Shown piece after piece: positions 30,771 to 37,730 of a stretch of 64,000 bases of DNA; position 1 is the first letter of the stretch, and each line of letters starts with the position of its first letter. A program made the translations under genes and the position numbers. The notes below the pieces were generated by a model. It searched no databases, was not told the origin of the DNA, and saw only the letters and a program-made list of their open reading frames with translations. The stretch spans positions 124,001 to 188,000 of the forward strand of contig NZ_JASISS010000001.1 of the NCBI RefSeq assembly GCF_030063195.1, in the 5' to 3' direction. This DNA comes from Cryobacterium sp. PH31-AA6. GTDB taxonomy: Bacteria; Actinomycetota; Actinomycetes; Actinomycetales; Microbacteriaceae.

Positions 30771-31217
30771 GTGGAATCAGTGCGCACGACAGACCCGGCC
30801 CGGATCAACGAGGTCACCGAGCAGCCGTTGGACATCCCGGCGCACGTCAGCGCCGTGTCGACCGGCGCGTGCGGCGCGGTGGTCACCTTCATCGGCCAGG
30901 TGCGCGACCACGATCCCGACGCCGCCGGTCAGGTCACCGGCCTCGACTACAGCGCCCACCCGGATGCCGGCCGCATCGTCGCCGAAATCGCCGCCCGGTT
31001 CCGCGCCGAGTTCCCGCAGGTCAACCTCGCCGTGAGCCATCGGATCGGCCATCTCGACGTCGGCGACCTCGCCCTCGTCGCCGCGGTCGCGAGCGCGCAC
31101 CGGGGTGTCGTATTCCAGGTCTGCGAGAGTCTCGTCGAGGCCGTCAAGGCCGAGGTTCCGATCTGGAAGAAGCAGTACGAGGTCGACGGCTCCCACGCCT
31201 GGGTCGGTCTGGGCTGA
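30771..31217 (+). CDS. moaE: molybdopterin synthase large subunit MoaE, copy 1
   Basis: The 148-residue protein has the MoaE landmarks GACGAVVTFIGQVRDHD, a conserved ALVAAVASAHR stretch and the catalytic Lys region PIWKKQYEVDG. MoaE, with thiocarboxylated MoaD, inserts the dithiolene sulfurs into precursor Z. The GTG at 30771 aligns with the start of copy 2. At the promoter position it has GACTCT where copy 2 has the better -10 box TACTCT, so copy 1 may be poorly expressed from this site. From 30800 onward it is nearly identical to copy 2 at 32626-33099. Confidence 0.92.
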   Translation: MESVRTTDPARINEVTEQPLDIPAHVSAVSTGACGAVVTFIGQVRDHDPDAAGQVTGLDYSAHPDAGRIVAEIAARFRAEFPQVNLAVSHRIGHLDVGDLALVAAVASAHRGVVFQVCESLVEAVKAEVPIWKKQYEVDGSHAWVGLG

Positions 31218-31272
31218 GCGCACACGAAGCATCCGTTTATTAAACGAACGTGTACCCTCTTAATTAGCGAGG
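30800..31272 (+). repeat. 473-bp direct repeat, copy 1
   Basis: This segment matches 32682-33154 with a constant offset of 1882 bases and about six or seven mismatches, roughly 98.5% identity. It spans most of moaE, its stop, a palindrome and an AT-rich TTAATTAGCGAGG block. Similarity ends abruptly after GAGG. The high identity in non-coding sequence points to recent duplication or gene conversion. Confidence 0.92.
31234..31246. promoter_or_regulatory. palindrome CGTTTATTAAACG, copy 1
   Basis: A 13-bp inverted repeat (CGTTTA-T-TAAACG) lies 17 bases after the moaE stop in an AT-rich island. It has the form of a repressor operator. Here it precedes only the response-regulator fragment; the second copy precedes an intact operon. 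Confidence 0.45.
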
Positions 31273-31309
31273 CGGTTTCCGGCGGCCTCAGTGCGGGTGC
31301 GCATTGAGC

Positions 31310-31435
31310 CGGGTCTGGGGCTATGACTTCGACCCCGGATCGAACATCGTGGATGTCTACGTCGTCTACCTACGGGCGAAGTTCGGCGCCGCGCGGATCG
31401 AAACGGTCAGAGGAATGGGCTACCGGCTGCGCTGA
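31310..31435 (+). pseudogene. C-terminal fragment of an OmpR-family response regulator
   Basis: The translation contains [20 protein letters not shown], then [20 protein letters not shown] and a TGA. This is the recognition-helix and wing portion of an OmpR/PhoB winged-helix DNA-binding domain. No receiver domain or start exists upstream; the moaE repeat abuts it. It is the truncated tail of a two-component regulator gene, cut by the duplication event. Confidence 0.8.
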
Positions 31436-31449
31436 GCCGGTAGCCCATT
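31414..31449 (+). terminator. perfect 14-bp stem-loop after response-regulator fragment
   Basis: AATGGGCTACCGGC pairs perfectly with GCCGGTAGCCCATT around an eight-base loop that contains the fragment's TGA stop. The stem uses coding sequence for its left arm. It could still end transcription from moaE copy 1 and, being symmetric, from the opposing secreted-protein gene. Confidence 0.7.
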
Positions 31450-31469
31450 TCCGTGGAGCTGGGGACAGG

Positions 31470-31973
31470 TCAGTCGTCGCTGCCGTCGTCGCTGCCGTCG
31501 TCGTCGTCACTCGCGTCGTGGCCGTCTTTCACGTCTTTCTCGTCGTGGGCGGCCGGGACGGCAGGGGTGGCCGGAGTCGCCGCGTGGTCTTCGCCGTCTT
31601 CGTGGTTCGCCGGCGTGGCGGGAATGGCCGGGGTCGCGGCGTGCTCGGAGCGCTCGTGCTCGGCGTCCTCGCCTGCCTCGTCCGTCGCCTGCTCATCCTC
31701 GCTCACCTCTACCTCGGGGGTTGAGGTGCTGCTGTCATCGGCGGCGTCATCGGCGACATCATCGGCGACATCGGCGACATCATCGGCGACATCGGGGGTG
31801 TCCGTTTCGTCGACCGCGTCGTCGGTGACCGATTCACTCGACGTGGCCACCGGGGTGAGATCGACGCTCCCGTGGCCGGGGTTCGCCTGGGCCGCGACGA
31901 TGCCGACCGACATCAGGCCGGCGAGACCAAGGGAGGCAAGGACGATGGAGTGCTTCTTCGTCATCTTCAACAT
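31470..31973 (-). CDS. secreted acidic low-complexity protein
   Basis: The 167-residue protein opens with MLKMTKKHSIVLASLGLAGLMSVGIVAAQA, a signal peptide nearly the same as that of the 28952-29515 paralogue. The mature region is strongly acidic, with DVADD-type repeats, and then the shared block HAATPAIPATPA ... AATPATPAVPA. The tail is Asp/Ser-rich (DASDDDDGSDDGSDD). GAAAGG precedes the start, as in the paralogue, and upstream DNA is also similar. A cation-binding or hydrated cell-surface role is conceivable but unproven. Confidence 0.7.
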   Translation of the reverse strand: MLKMTKKHSIVLASLGLAGLMSVGIVAAQANPGHGSVDLTPVATSSESVTDDAVDETDTPDVADDVADVADDVADDAADDSSTSTPEVEVSEDEQATDEAGEDAEHERSEHAATPAIPATPANHEDGEDHAATPATPAVPAAHDEKDVKDGHDASDDDDGSDDGSDD

Positions 31974-32107
31974 GAACGGGCCTTTCGTTAGCGCCGGATG
32001 AGCCGGCGGCTGGAAGCTGGTGGAATCTCGTTACGCTCTTACTCTCGGTTGTCAGGATAAGGCGTGAAGGAGAAAATCGTGAGAGGTTTCTTAGGTTCGC
32101 GTGTGGG

Positions 32108-32380
32108 TTAGTCGTTGCCGCCGGAATTGCCAAGGTCGACAGGGCGGTTGCTCTTGTCGCTCCTGCCGGTCCTCTCGCTCGTCGCGCTGCTGCCGTCCGA
32201 ATCGTCGTCGTGGTCATCGACGACGACCGGGGCAGGGGCGGGAACTAGAGCAGGGTCGGGCTGCACCGCGGACGATGACGAGTCCGTGCCCGACGTGTCC
32301 GAGTCTCCGCGCGGCGGGGCAGTGGGCTGGGACGCGGCACCCGCTTGCCCGGTGTCGTTGTGTTCACGCTCATCCTGCCC
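32108..32380 (-). pseudogene. remnant of an acidic Pro/Ser-rich open frame without a start
   Basis: On the minus strand an open frame ends in VDLGNSGGND and a TAA at 32108. It has Asp/Ser-rich composition (VVVDDHDDDSDGSS) like the neighbouring secreted proteins. No usable start codon or signal peptide is found upstream, although the frame stays open for several hundred bases. It may be the tail of a third member of the family. The rest of the gap to moaE copy 2 (32381-32610) shows nothing recognisable. Confidence 0.35.
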
Positions 32381-32613
32381 TCCACGATTCGGCCCGCGGG
32401 GCCGCAGTGTCGTGGGGGCTGCAGTGTCGCGGCCGGATCGGTGCTGTGCGCAGGCCTGGCTTGATCCGAGGAGAAGCGCGCGAAGCGCGCATGAGAGTGT
32501 TCTTAGCCACGAACCGGGCGCATTGCCGTCGCCAGCGTGGCCCGTCCGCCGACCGCGCAGTCAGTCGGCGCACGCCGCCGCCGATTCTCCGGAACACCGT
32601 GCCTGCCCTGGCG

Positions 32614-32619
32614 TACTCT
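32614..32619 (+). promoter_or_regulatory. -10 box for leaderless moaE copy 2
   Basis: TACTCT ends six bases before the GTG at 32626. The equivalent site in copy 1 (30759-30764) is GACTCT, which loses the key first T of a -10 box. Confidence 0.5.
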
Positions 32620-32625
32620 GGTGCT

Positions 32626-33099
32626 GTGGATTCAGGACGCACGACCGAACAAGCCTCGATGGCAGGGCCTTCCGACGCGGGCCGGATCAACGAGGTCACC
32701 GAGCAGCCGTTGGACATCGCGGCGCACGTCAGCGCCGTGTCGACCGGCGCGTGCGGCGCGGTTGTCACCTTCATCGGCCAGGTGCGCGACCACGATCCCG
32801 ACGCCGCCGGTCAGGTCACCGGCCTCGACTACAGCGCCCACCCGGATGCCGGCCGCATCGTCGCCGAAATCGCCGCCCGGTTCCGCGCCGAGTTCCCGCA
32901 GGTCAACCTCGCCGTGAGCCATCGGATCGGCCATCTCGACGTCGGCGACCTCGCCCTCGTCGCCGCGGTCGCGAGCGCGCACCGGGGTGTCGCATTCCAG
33001 GTCTGCGAGAGTCTCGTCGAGGCCGTCAAGGCTGAGGTTCCGATCTGGAAGAAGCAGTACGAGGTCGACGGCTCCCACGCCTGGGTCGGTCTGGGCTGA
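32626..33099 (+). CDS. moaE: molybdopterin synthase large subunit MoaE, copy 2
   Basis: This 157-residue copy has the same MoaE core as copy 1 (FIGQVRDHD, AHRGVAFQVCESLVEAVKAE, PIWKKQYEVDG). Within the shared region only two or so residues change, such as PAHVS to AAHVS and VVFQ to VAFQ. Its N terminus is longer by about nine residues. The leaderless -10 box is intact, so this may be the main expressed copy. The partner moaD and other cofactor genes lie 21 kb away at 54105-58432, so moaE is uncoupled from them. It precedes the denitrification operon on the same strand. Confidence 0.93.
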   Translation: MDSGRTTEQASMAGPSDAGRINEVTEQPLDIAAHVSAVSTGACGAVVTFIGQVRDHDPDAAGQVTGLDYSAHPDAGRIVAEIAARFRAEFPQVNLAVSHRIGHLDVGDLALVAAVASAHRGVAFQVCESLVEAVKAEVPIWKKQYEVDGSHAWVGLG

Positions 33100-33154
33100 G
33101 CGCACACGGAGCATCCGTTTATTAAACGAACGTGTATCCTCTTAATTAGCGAGG
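32682..33154 (+). repeat. 473-bp direct repeat, copy 2
   Basis: This is the partner of 30800-31272. After the repeat ends, this copy continues into the leader of the DUF2249-nirK operon, whereas copy 1 continues into a response-regulator fragment. The downstream element of the repeat is therefore probably native to this copy. Confidence 0.92.
33116..33128. promoter_or_regulatory. palindrome CGTTTATTAAACG, copy 2, upstream of the nir operon
   Basis: The same 13-bp inverted repeat as at 31234 lies 91 bases before the DUF2249 ATG. Candidate promoter elements TATCCT (33135-33140) and TTAATT (33142-33147) follow immediately, so a protein bound here could block or aid transcription of the DUF2249-nirK operon. 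It does not match the FNR consensus TTGAT-N4-ATCAA. The regulator is unknown. Confidence 0.5.
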
Positions 33155-33219
33155 TGGAAACGCCACGCCAATTAGAGCGTCGAACCCATTAGATCGCCAC
33201 GCCAACGAGGAGGACCACC

Positions 33220-33552
33220 ATGGCCGCCGAACCCATCACCCTGAGCGCCCAGCGCACCGGACACCCGGAGGCGGCCGACAGCGCCGCGCCGGAGCACGAC
33301 TGCCAGTGCGGCCACGATGAGGCCGAGACGATCGTGCTCGACGGGCGCACCATCCCGCACGCGGTTCGCCACGCCGCGATCTTCGGCGCCCTCGAAGCGA
33401 TCCAGCTCGGCTTCGCCCTCGACCTGATCGCACCGCATGACCCGCTGCCGCTGATCGCGCAGTTGGAGAAGGCGCGACCGGGCGCATTTGCGCTGTCCTA
33501 CGTCGAGCGCGGCCCGGAGGCCTGGCAGGTGCGTTTCACCCGCGTCGCCTAG
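33220..33552 (+). CDS. DUF2249 domain protein
   Basis: The 110-residue protein follows a strong GAGGAGGA ribosome-binding site. After a His/Cys-bearing N terminus (EHDCQCGHDE), residues about 35-110 form a DUF2249 domain with VLDGRTIPHAVRHAAIFGALEAI, the PHDPLPLIAQLE segment and the closing Y-V-E-R-GPEAWQVRFTR. DUF2249 proteins occur next to nitrite and nitric oxide reductase genes and hemerythrin-type proteins in denitrifiers; the biochemical role is unsettled. It is the first gene of the nirK operon. Confidence 0.85.
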   Translation: MAAEPITLSAQRTGHPEAADSAAPEHDCQCGHDEAETIVLDGRTIPHAVRHAAIFGALEAIQLGFALDLIAPHDPLPLIAQLEKARPGAFALSYVERGPEAWQVRFTRVA

Positions 33553-33613
33553 CCACCCCTCGCTCGCGCAGCCGGTCCCGACCGGCCAGCTCAGGAAACA
33601 ACCGGACACCACC

Positions 33614-34837
33614 GTGAGAAGCTCCACCCCCGCACCGCAGGACGCCGGCCGCCCCGCGCGCAGCACCGTTACCGCCGCACCGAGGCGCACCGTGGGTCGT
33701 CTCATCCTGTTGCTGGCCGGGGGCATCTCCCTGCTGGCCGGGCTCGACGGGGCGCTCCTGCTGCTCGGGCTTTCCGCTCCGGTCGTGAGCTCCCGCCTGG
33801 CCGATGTGCATGGGCCCCTGATGGTCTTCGGTTTCGTCGGCACCGTCGTGGTGCTCGAGCGGGCGGTCGCGATCCGGCGGCGCTGGGCCTTCCTGGCACC
33901 CGCGCTGCTCGGTGCCGGCGGCCTGGCCCTGCTGTCGCCGCTTCCCCTCCCGGTCGGCCAGCTGGCCTTCGTGGCCGGTTCGGCCCTGTTGCTGCCGATC
34001 TACCGGGTGATCTGGCGGCGGGCGCCGTCCACCTCCACCGCGGTGCAGGCACTCGGCGCCCTGCTCGGGCTGATGGCGACGGTGCTCTGGGTGGGCGGGG
34101 TGCCCACCCCGCGCCTGATCCCGGCGATGAGCCTCTATCTCGTGCTCACGATCGCGGGGGAGCGGCTCGAGCTGGCCCGGATCTCGCCGTCGGTCGACGA
34201 TCGTGCCGAGGCCCGGCTGCTCGGGGTGTCCCTGGCGATGGTCGCCGGAGTCGTCGTCGCCCTGTTCTGGCCGCCGATCGGCTACCCGCTGCTCGGGATC
34301 GGGATGTTGGCCCTCGTCGCCTGGCTGTTCCGGCACGACGTGGCGACCCGGCTGATCAGGTCCCGAGGACTGCCCCGGTACATGGCCGCTTGCCTGCTGG
34401 CCGGCTACGGCTGGCTGGTCGTCGCAGGGGCAAGCTGGCTCATCCTCGGTCCGATCTTTTCGGGACCGGCCTACGATGCCGTGCTGCATTCGATCTTCCT
34501 CGGCTTCGTGGTATCGATGATCATGGCGCACGCCCCGACGATCCTGCCCGCCGTTCTGCGCCGGCCGTTGCCCTACCGCCCGGTGATGTACGGCCCGGCG
34601 GTGCTCCTGCACGTCTCTCTCCTCGCGCGGATCCTGCTCGGTGACGCCCATGGCCTGGCCGGACTGGTCGAGTGGGGCGGCGTGGTCAACATCGTTGCCG
34701 TGCTCTCCTTCGTGGTCGTCGCCGTCGCCTCGGTGCTGCTCGGGATGCCGCGGCCTCCCTCTGCCGAGCCGTCCGCCCCTCGCTCGACAACAACATCGAC
34801 ATCAGCATCGACAACAGCATTGGACGTTCCCCGATGA
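33614..34837 (+). CDS. NnrS-like multi-spanning membrane protein
   Basis: The start is placed at the GTG at 33614, since the frame upstream overlaps DUF2249; a weak AGGAAA precedes it. The 407-residue protein has about eleven to twelve hydrophobic helices. Conserved-looking His positions within membrane segments include DVHGPLMVFGF, LHSIFLGFVVSMIMAHAPTILPAVL and LHVSLLARILLGDAHG. These resemble NnrS, a haem/copper membrane protein linked to NO stress in denitrifiers, but the match is by eye only. The stop overlaps the nirK start (ATGA), showing tight coupling. It may work with the membrane half of the NirK fusion, which has similar architecture. Confidence 0.65.
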   Translation: MRSSTPAPQDAGRPARSTVTAAPRRTVGRLILLLAGGISLLAGLDGALLLLGLSAPVVSSRLADVHGPLMVFGFVGTVVVLERAVAIRRRWAFLAPALLGAGGLALLSPLPLPVGQLAFVAGSALLLPIYRVIWRRAPSTSTAVQALGALLGLMATVLWVGGVPTPRLIPAMSLYLVLTIAGERLELARISPSVDDRAEARLLGVSLAMVAGVVVALFWPPIGYPLLGIGMLALVAWLFRHDVATRLIRSRGLPRYMAACLLAGYGWLVVAGASWLILGPIFSGPAYDAVLHSIFLGFVVSMIMAHAPTILPAVLRRPLPYRPVMYGPAVLLHVSLLARILLGDAHGLAGLVEWGGVVNIVAVLSFVVVAVASVLLGMPRPPSAEPSAPRSTTTSTSASTTALDVPR

Positions 34838-37434
34838 GCCGCAGGCTCTGGCACATTCTCACCGGCGTCCTCGTGCCGGCCTGGCTCTTCCTCACCCTCA
34901 TCGCCGTGCTGATCCATCGTTTTCTGCCCGTGGCCCCCTGGCTGATGGTGCACCTGCTCTTTCTCGGCGCGGTCAGCAGTGCCATCCTGATCTGGAGCCA
35001 GCACTTCGCGGACACCCTTCTTCGGCGCCAGGCCGCCGGCGGGCGGACGTCCCTCGGCCTCCGACTCGCGGCGCACACCGTGGGGGCGATCCTCGTGATC
35101 ACCGGCATCGTCGGCGGCTGGTGGCCGGTCGTCCTGGTCGGCGGCAGCCTGGTCGCGGGCAACGCGGTGGCCCATGCGGCGATCCTCCTGGCCCAGTCGA
35201 AGGGTTCTCTCCCCGGCCGGTTCGCCCCCCTGGTCCGCTACTACATCGCCGCCGGCGTCGCGCTGGCCCTCGGTGTGACCGCCGGGGTGCTCATGGCCCG
35301 CACCGACGTCGACGGCGAACCCTTCGAGCGCCTGTTCATCGCGCACATCGGACTGAACCTGCTCGGCTGGGTCGGCCTGACCGTGGTCGGCACGGTGGCC
35401 CTGCTCTGGCCGACCGTGCTGCACGCCAGGGTGCAGACGACCAGGGCGTCGGCACCCGGCACGCTGTCCCTCTTCCTCGGCGGGCTTTCCCTGCTCGTCG
35501 TCGGCTGCCTCGCCGACCTCCGCCTGGTCACCGCGCTCGGAGTCGCCGTCTACCTGGTCGGTCTCGTCCTCGTCATGATCGAGGTCGTGCGCCTCGGGCG
35601 CGCTTCCCCGGCGGTGACCTTCGCCGGCTGGAGCCTCGGCTCGGCTCTGGCCTGGTTCGCCCTGTGCGTGCTCGGCTTCGGCCTCCTCGTGGCGCTCGCC
35701 CCCGACTGGGTCGGCGCGGCCGACCGGCTCGATCAACTCATCCCCGTCTTCGCGGTCGGCTTCGCCGCCCAGATCCTGCTCGGTGCCCTCAGCTATCTGC
35801 TGCCCGTGGTGCTCGGCGGTGGCCCCCGGGTCGCGAAGGCCACCGCCCGCGAGCTCGACCGCGGCGGGCTGTTCCGGGTGATCGTGGTCAACCTGGGCCT
35901 GGTCGTCTACCTGCTCCCGGTCACCAGTCCGGTCAAGGTCACGCTCTCCCTCCTCGTGGTCGGCACCCTCGCCTCATTTCTCGTTCTGATGACCCGCGCC
36001 ATGCGGGTGAACCGACGGCTGCGAGCGGACATCGACCCCTCCGTTCCGCCCCCGCCCGCCGCGCCCGCGGCCACCCCTCCGCGCCGCACCGGCGCCGTCC
36101 TCGCGGCGACCGGGGTCCTTCTCCTCGCCGTCACCGGCGGGGTGGCCCTTGACCCGGCGGCCGCAGGACTCGCGGGCACCGCGGCATCCGTGCCGTCGAC
36201 CGGCCACACGACCACGGTCGACGTGGTGATGAAGGACACCCGGTTCACCCCGGACTCGGTCACGGTGCCGGTCGGCGACACCCTGGTGATCAACTTGAGC
36301 AACGAGGACGACATGGTGCACAACCTCGTCCTGGAGAACGGCGTGCTGTCGGGGTCGGTCGTTCCCGGAGCCAGCACGACGGTCGATGTCGGCGTCGTCG
36401 GCGCGGACATCGCCGGGTGGTGTTCGATCGCCGGGCACAAGCTCCTCGGGATGGTGTTCGATGTCGTCGTGGAGCGCACCGCCGCCGGCACATCCTCGGA
36501 GTCGAGCGACCACGGCGGGATGACCGAGCCGCCGGGCGGGCCGTCCGCCGCCGAGGACCTCGACCTGATGAAGGCACCGCCCGCCGCCTTCGCCGCGCGG
36601 GACGCCCGGCTGGAGCCCGCGACCGCGGAGACCGTGCACACGCTCACCATGCGCGTCACGAATACGGAGACCGAGGTGTCGCCCGGCGTCACCCAGACCC
36701 TGTGGACGTACAACGGCACCGCTCCGGGGCCGACCCTGCACGGCCGGGTCGGCGACGTGTTCGACATCACCTTCGTCAACGACGGCACCATGGACCACTC
36801 GATCGACTTCCACGCCGGCGCGCTCGCCCCCGACAAGCCGATGCGCAGCATCGGCCCGGGGGAGAGCCTCTCCTATCGCTTCACGGCCACCCGCTCCGGC
36901 ATCTGGCTCTACCACTGCTCCACCATGCCCATGTCGGTGCACATCGCCAACGGCATGTTCGGCGCGGTCATCATCGACCCGCCCGGCCTGCCCGCGGTCG
37001 ACGAGGAGTACGTGCTGGTGCAGTCCGAGCTCTACCTCGGCGCGCAGGGCGGTGAGGCCGACGGCGACCGGGTGGTGACCCAGAACCCCGATCTGGTGGT
37101 CTTCAACGGTTACGCCAACCAGTACGGGGCCAGGCCTCTCGTGGCCCGAGTCGGTGAGCGGGTGCGCATCTGGGTCCTGGATGCCGGACCCAACGTCGGC
37201 AGCTCGTTCCACGTTGTCGGGGGTCAGTTCGACACCGTGTTCAAGGAGGGCGACTACTCGCTGAAAGACGGCGGCAGCACCGGCACCGGCGGCTCCCAGG
37301 TGCTCGACCTTGCGGTCGCGCAGGGCGGCTTCGTCGAGCTCAGCTTCCCCGAGGCCGGACACTATCCCTTCGTCAGCCACATCATGTCCGATGCCGAGAA
37401 GGGCGCTCGCGGAGTCGTCTCCGTACTCCCGTGA
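34834..37434 (+). CDS. nirK: copper nitrite reductase NirK fused to membrane and extra cupredoxin domains
   Basis: The 866-residue protein has three parts. Residues 1-395 form about eleven or twelve membrane helices resembling the NnrS-like neighbour. After a Pro-rich linker and another helix (418-440), residues 455-550 form a cupredoxin with a complete type 1 copper set: His496, Cys530, His535, Met540. Residues 600-866 are a two-domain NirK with type 1 ligands His655, His694-Cys695, His703 and Met708 (ligand His655, Cys695, His703, Met708). Type 2 ligands are His660, His694 and His849, and catalytic Asp658 and His793. All catalytic residues are therefore kept. It reduces nitrite to NO outside the membrane. 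The extra cupredoxin may replace a soluble electron donor. Typical NirK has about 340-380 residues. Confidence 0.9.
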   Translation: MSRRLWHILTGVLVPAWLFLTLIAVLIHRFLPVAPWLMVHLLFLGAVSSAILIWSQHFADTLLRRQAAGGRTSLGLRLAAHTVGAILVITGIVGGWWPVVLVGGSLVAGNAVAHAAILLAQSKGSLPGRFAPLVRYYIAAGVALALGVTAGVLMARTDVDGEPFERLFIAHIGLNLLGWVGLTVVGTVALLWPTVLHARVQTTRASAPGTLSLFLGGLSLLVVGCLADLRLVTALGVAVYLVGLVLVMIEVVRLGRASPAVTFAGWSLGSALAWFALCVLGFGLLVALAPDWVGAADRLDQLIPVFAVGFAAQILLGALSYLLPVVLGGGPRVAKATARELDRGGLFRVIVVNLGLVVYLLPVTSPVKVTLSLLVVGTLASFLVLMTRAMRVNRRLRADIDPSVPPPPAAPAATPPRRTGAVLAATGVLLLAVTGGVALDPAAAGLAGTAASVPSTGHTTTVDVVMKDTRFTPDSVTVPVGDTLVINLSNEDDMVHNLVLENGVLSGSVVPGASTTVDVGVVGADIAGWCSIAGHKLLGMVFDVVVERTAAGTSSESSDHGGMTEPPGGPSAAEDLDLMKAPPAAFAARDARLEPATAETVHTLTMRVTNTETEVSPGVTQTLWTYNGTAPGPTLHGRVGDVFDITFVNDGTMDHSIDFHAGALAPDKPMRSIGPGESLSYRFTATRSGIWLYHCSTMPMSVHIANGMFGAVIIDPPGLPAVDEEYVLVQSELYLGAQGGEADGDRVVTQNPDLVVFNGYANQYGARPLVARVGERVRIWVLDAGPNVGSSFHVVGGQFDTVFKEGDYSLKDGGSTGTGGSQVLDLAVAQGGFVELSFPEAGHYPFVSHIMSDAEKGARGVVSVLP

Positions 37435-37730
37435 CAATGCCCGGAGTGCTCTGGGAAAACGCTGATCGCGGCGTGTCGCACCCGGCCGTGAATTGGTCCG
37501 GTCGAATCCCGTTCCGTCGGGCTGCTGCACAAATATCGAGTCTGACCATGTTTTTATCCGTTCGTATATCGGACCGTCCGCGGATCTAATTCCATTTGTA
37601 ACTACGATCATAATTTTAAAAACGTGGTAGCTTTCAAACACCCCGCGTGACCTATCCGGGGGAGGGAACGCGGCCGCGACACTTCGGCAGTACGGCGACC
37701 TTGATCCAGGCAACAGGGAAAGGGGCCTCC
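37435..37730 (+). promoter_or_regulatory. AT-rich regulatory region upstream of norB
   Basis: This 296-bp gap contains no gene. Bases 37545-37630 are much richer in A/T than their surroundings. A CATAAT -10 candidate lies at 37609-37614, and an interrupted repeat (TATATCGGACCGTCCGCGGA) at 37565-37584. A separate promoter for norB, probably NO- or oxygen-controlled, is likely. I cannot match the elements to a known NsrR, FNR or NorR site. Confidence 0.5.

Noticed and set aside
33488..33613. Upstream start for the NnrS-like gene
   Set aside because: It would overlap the DUF2249 coding region in another frame; the GTG at 33614 begins after that gene and before the first helix.
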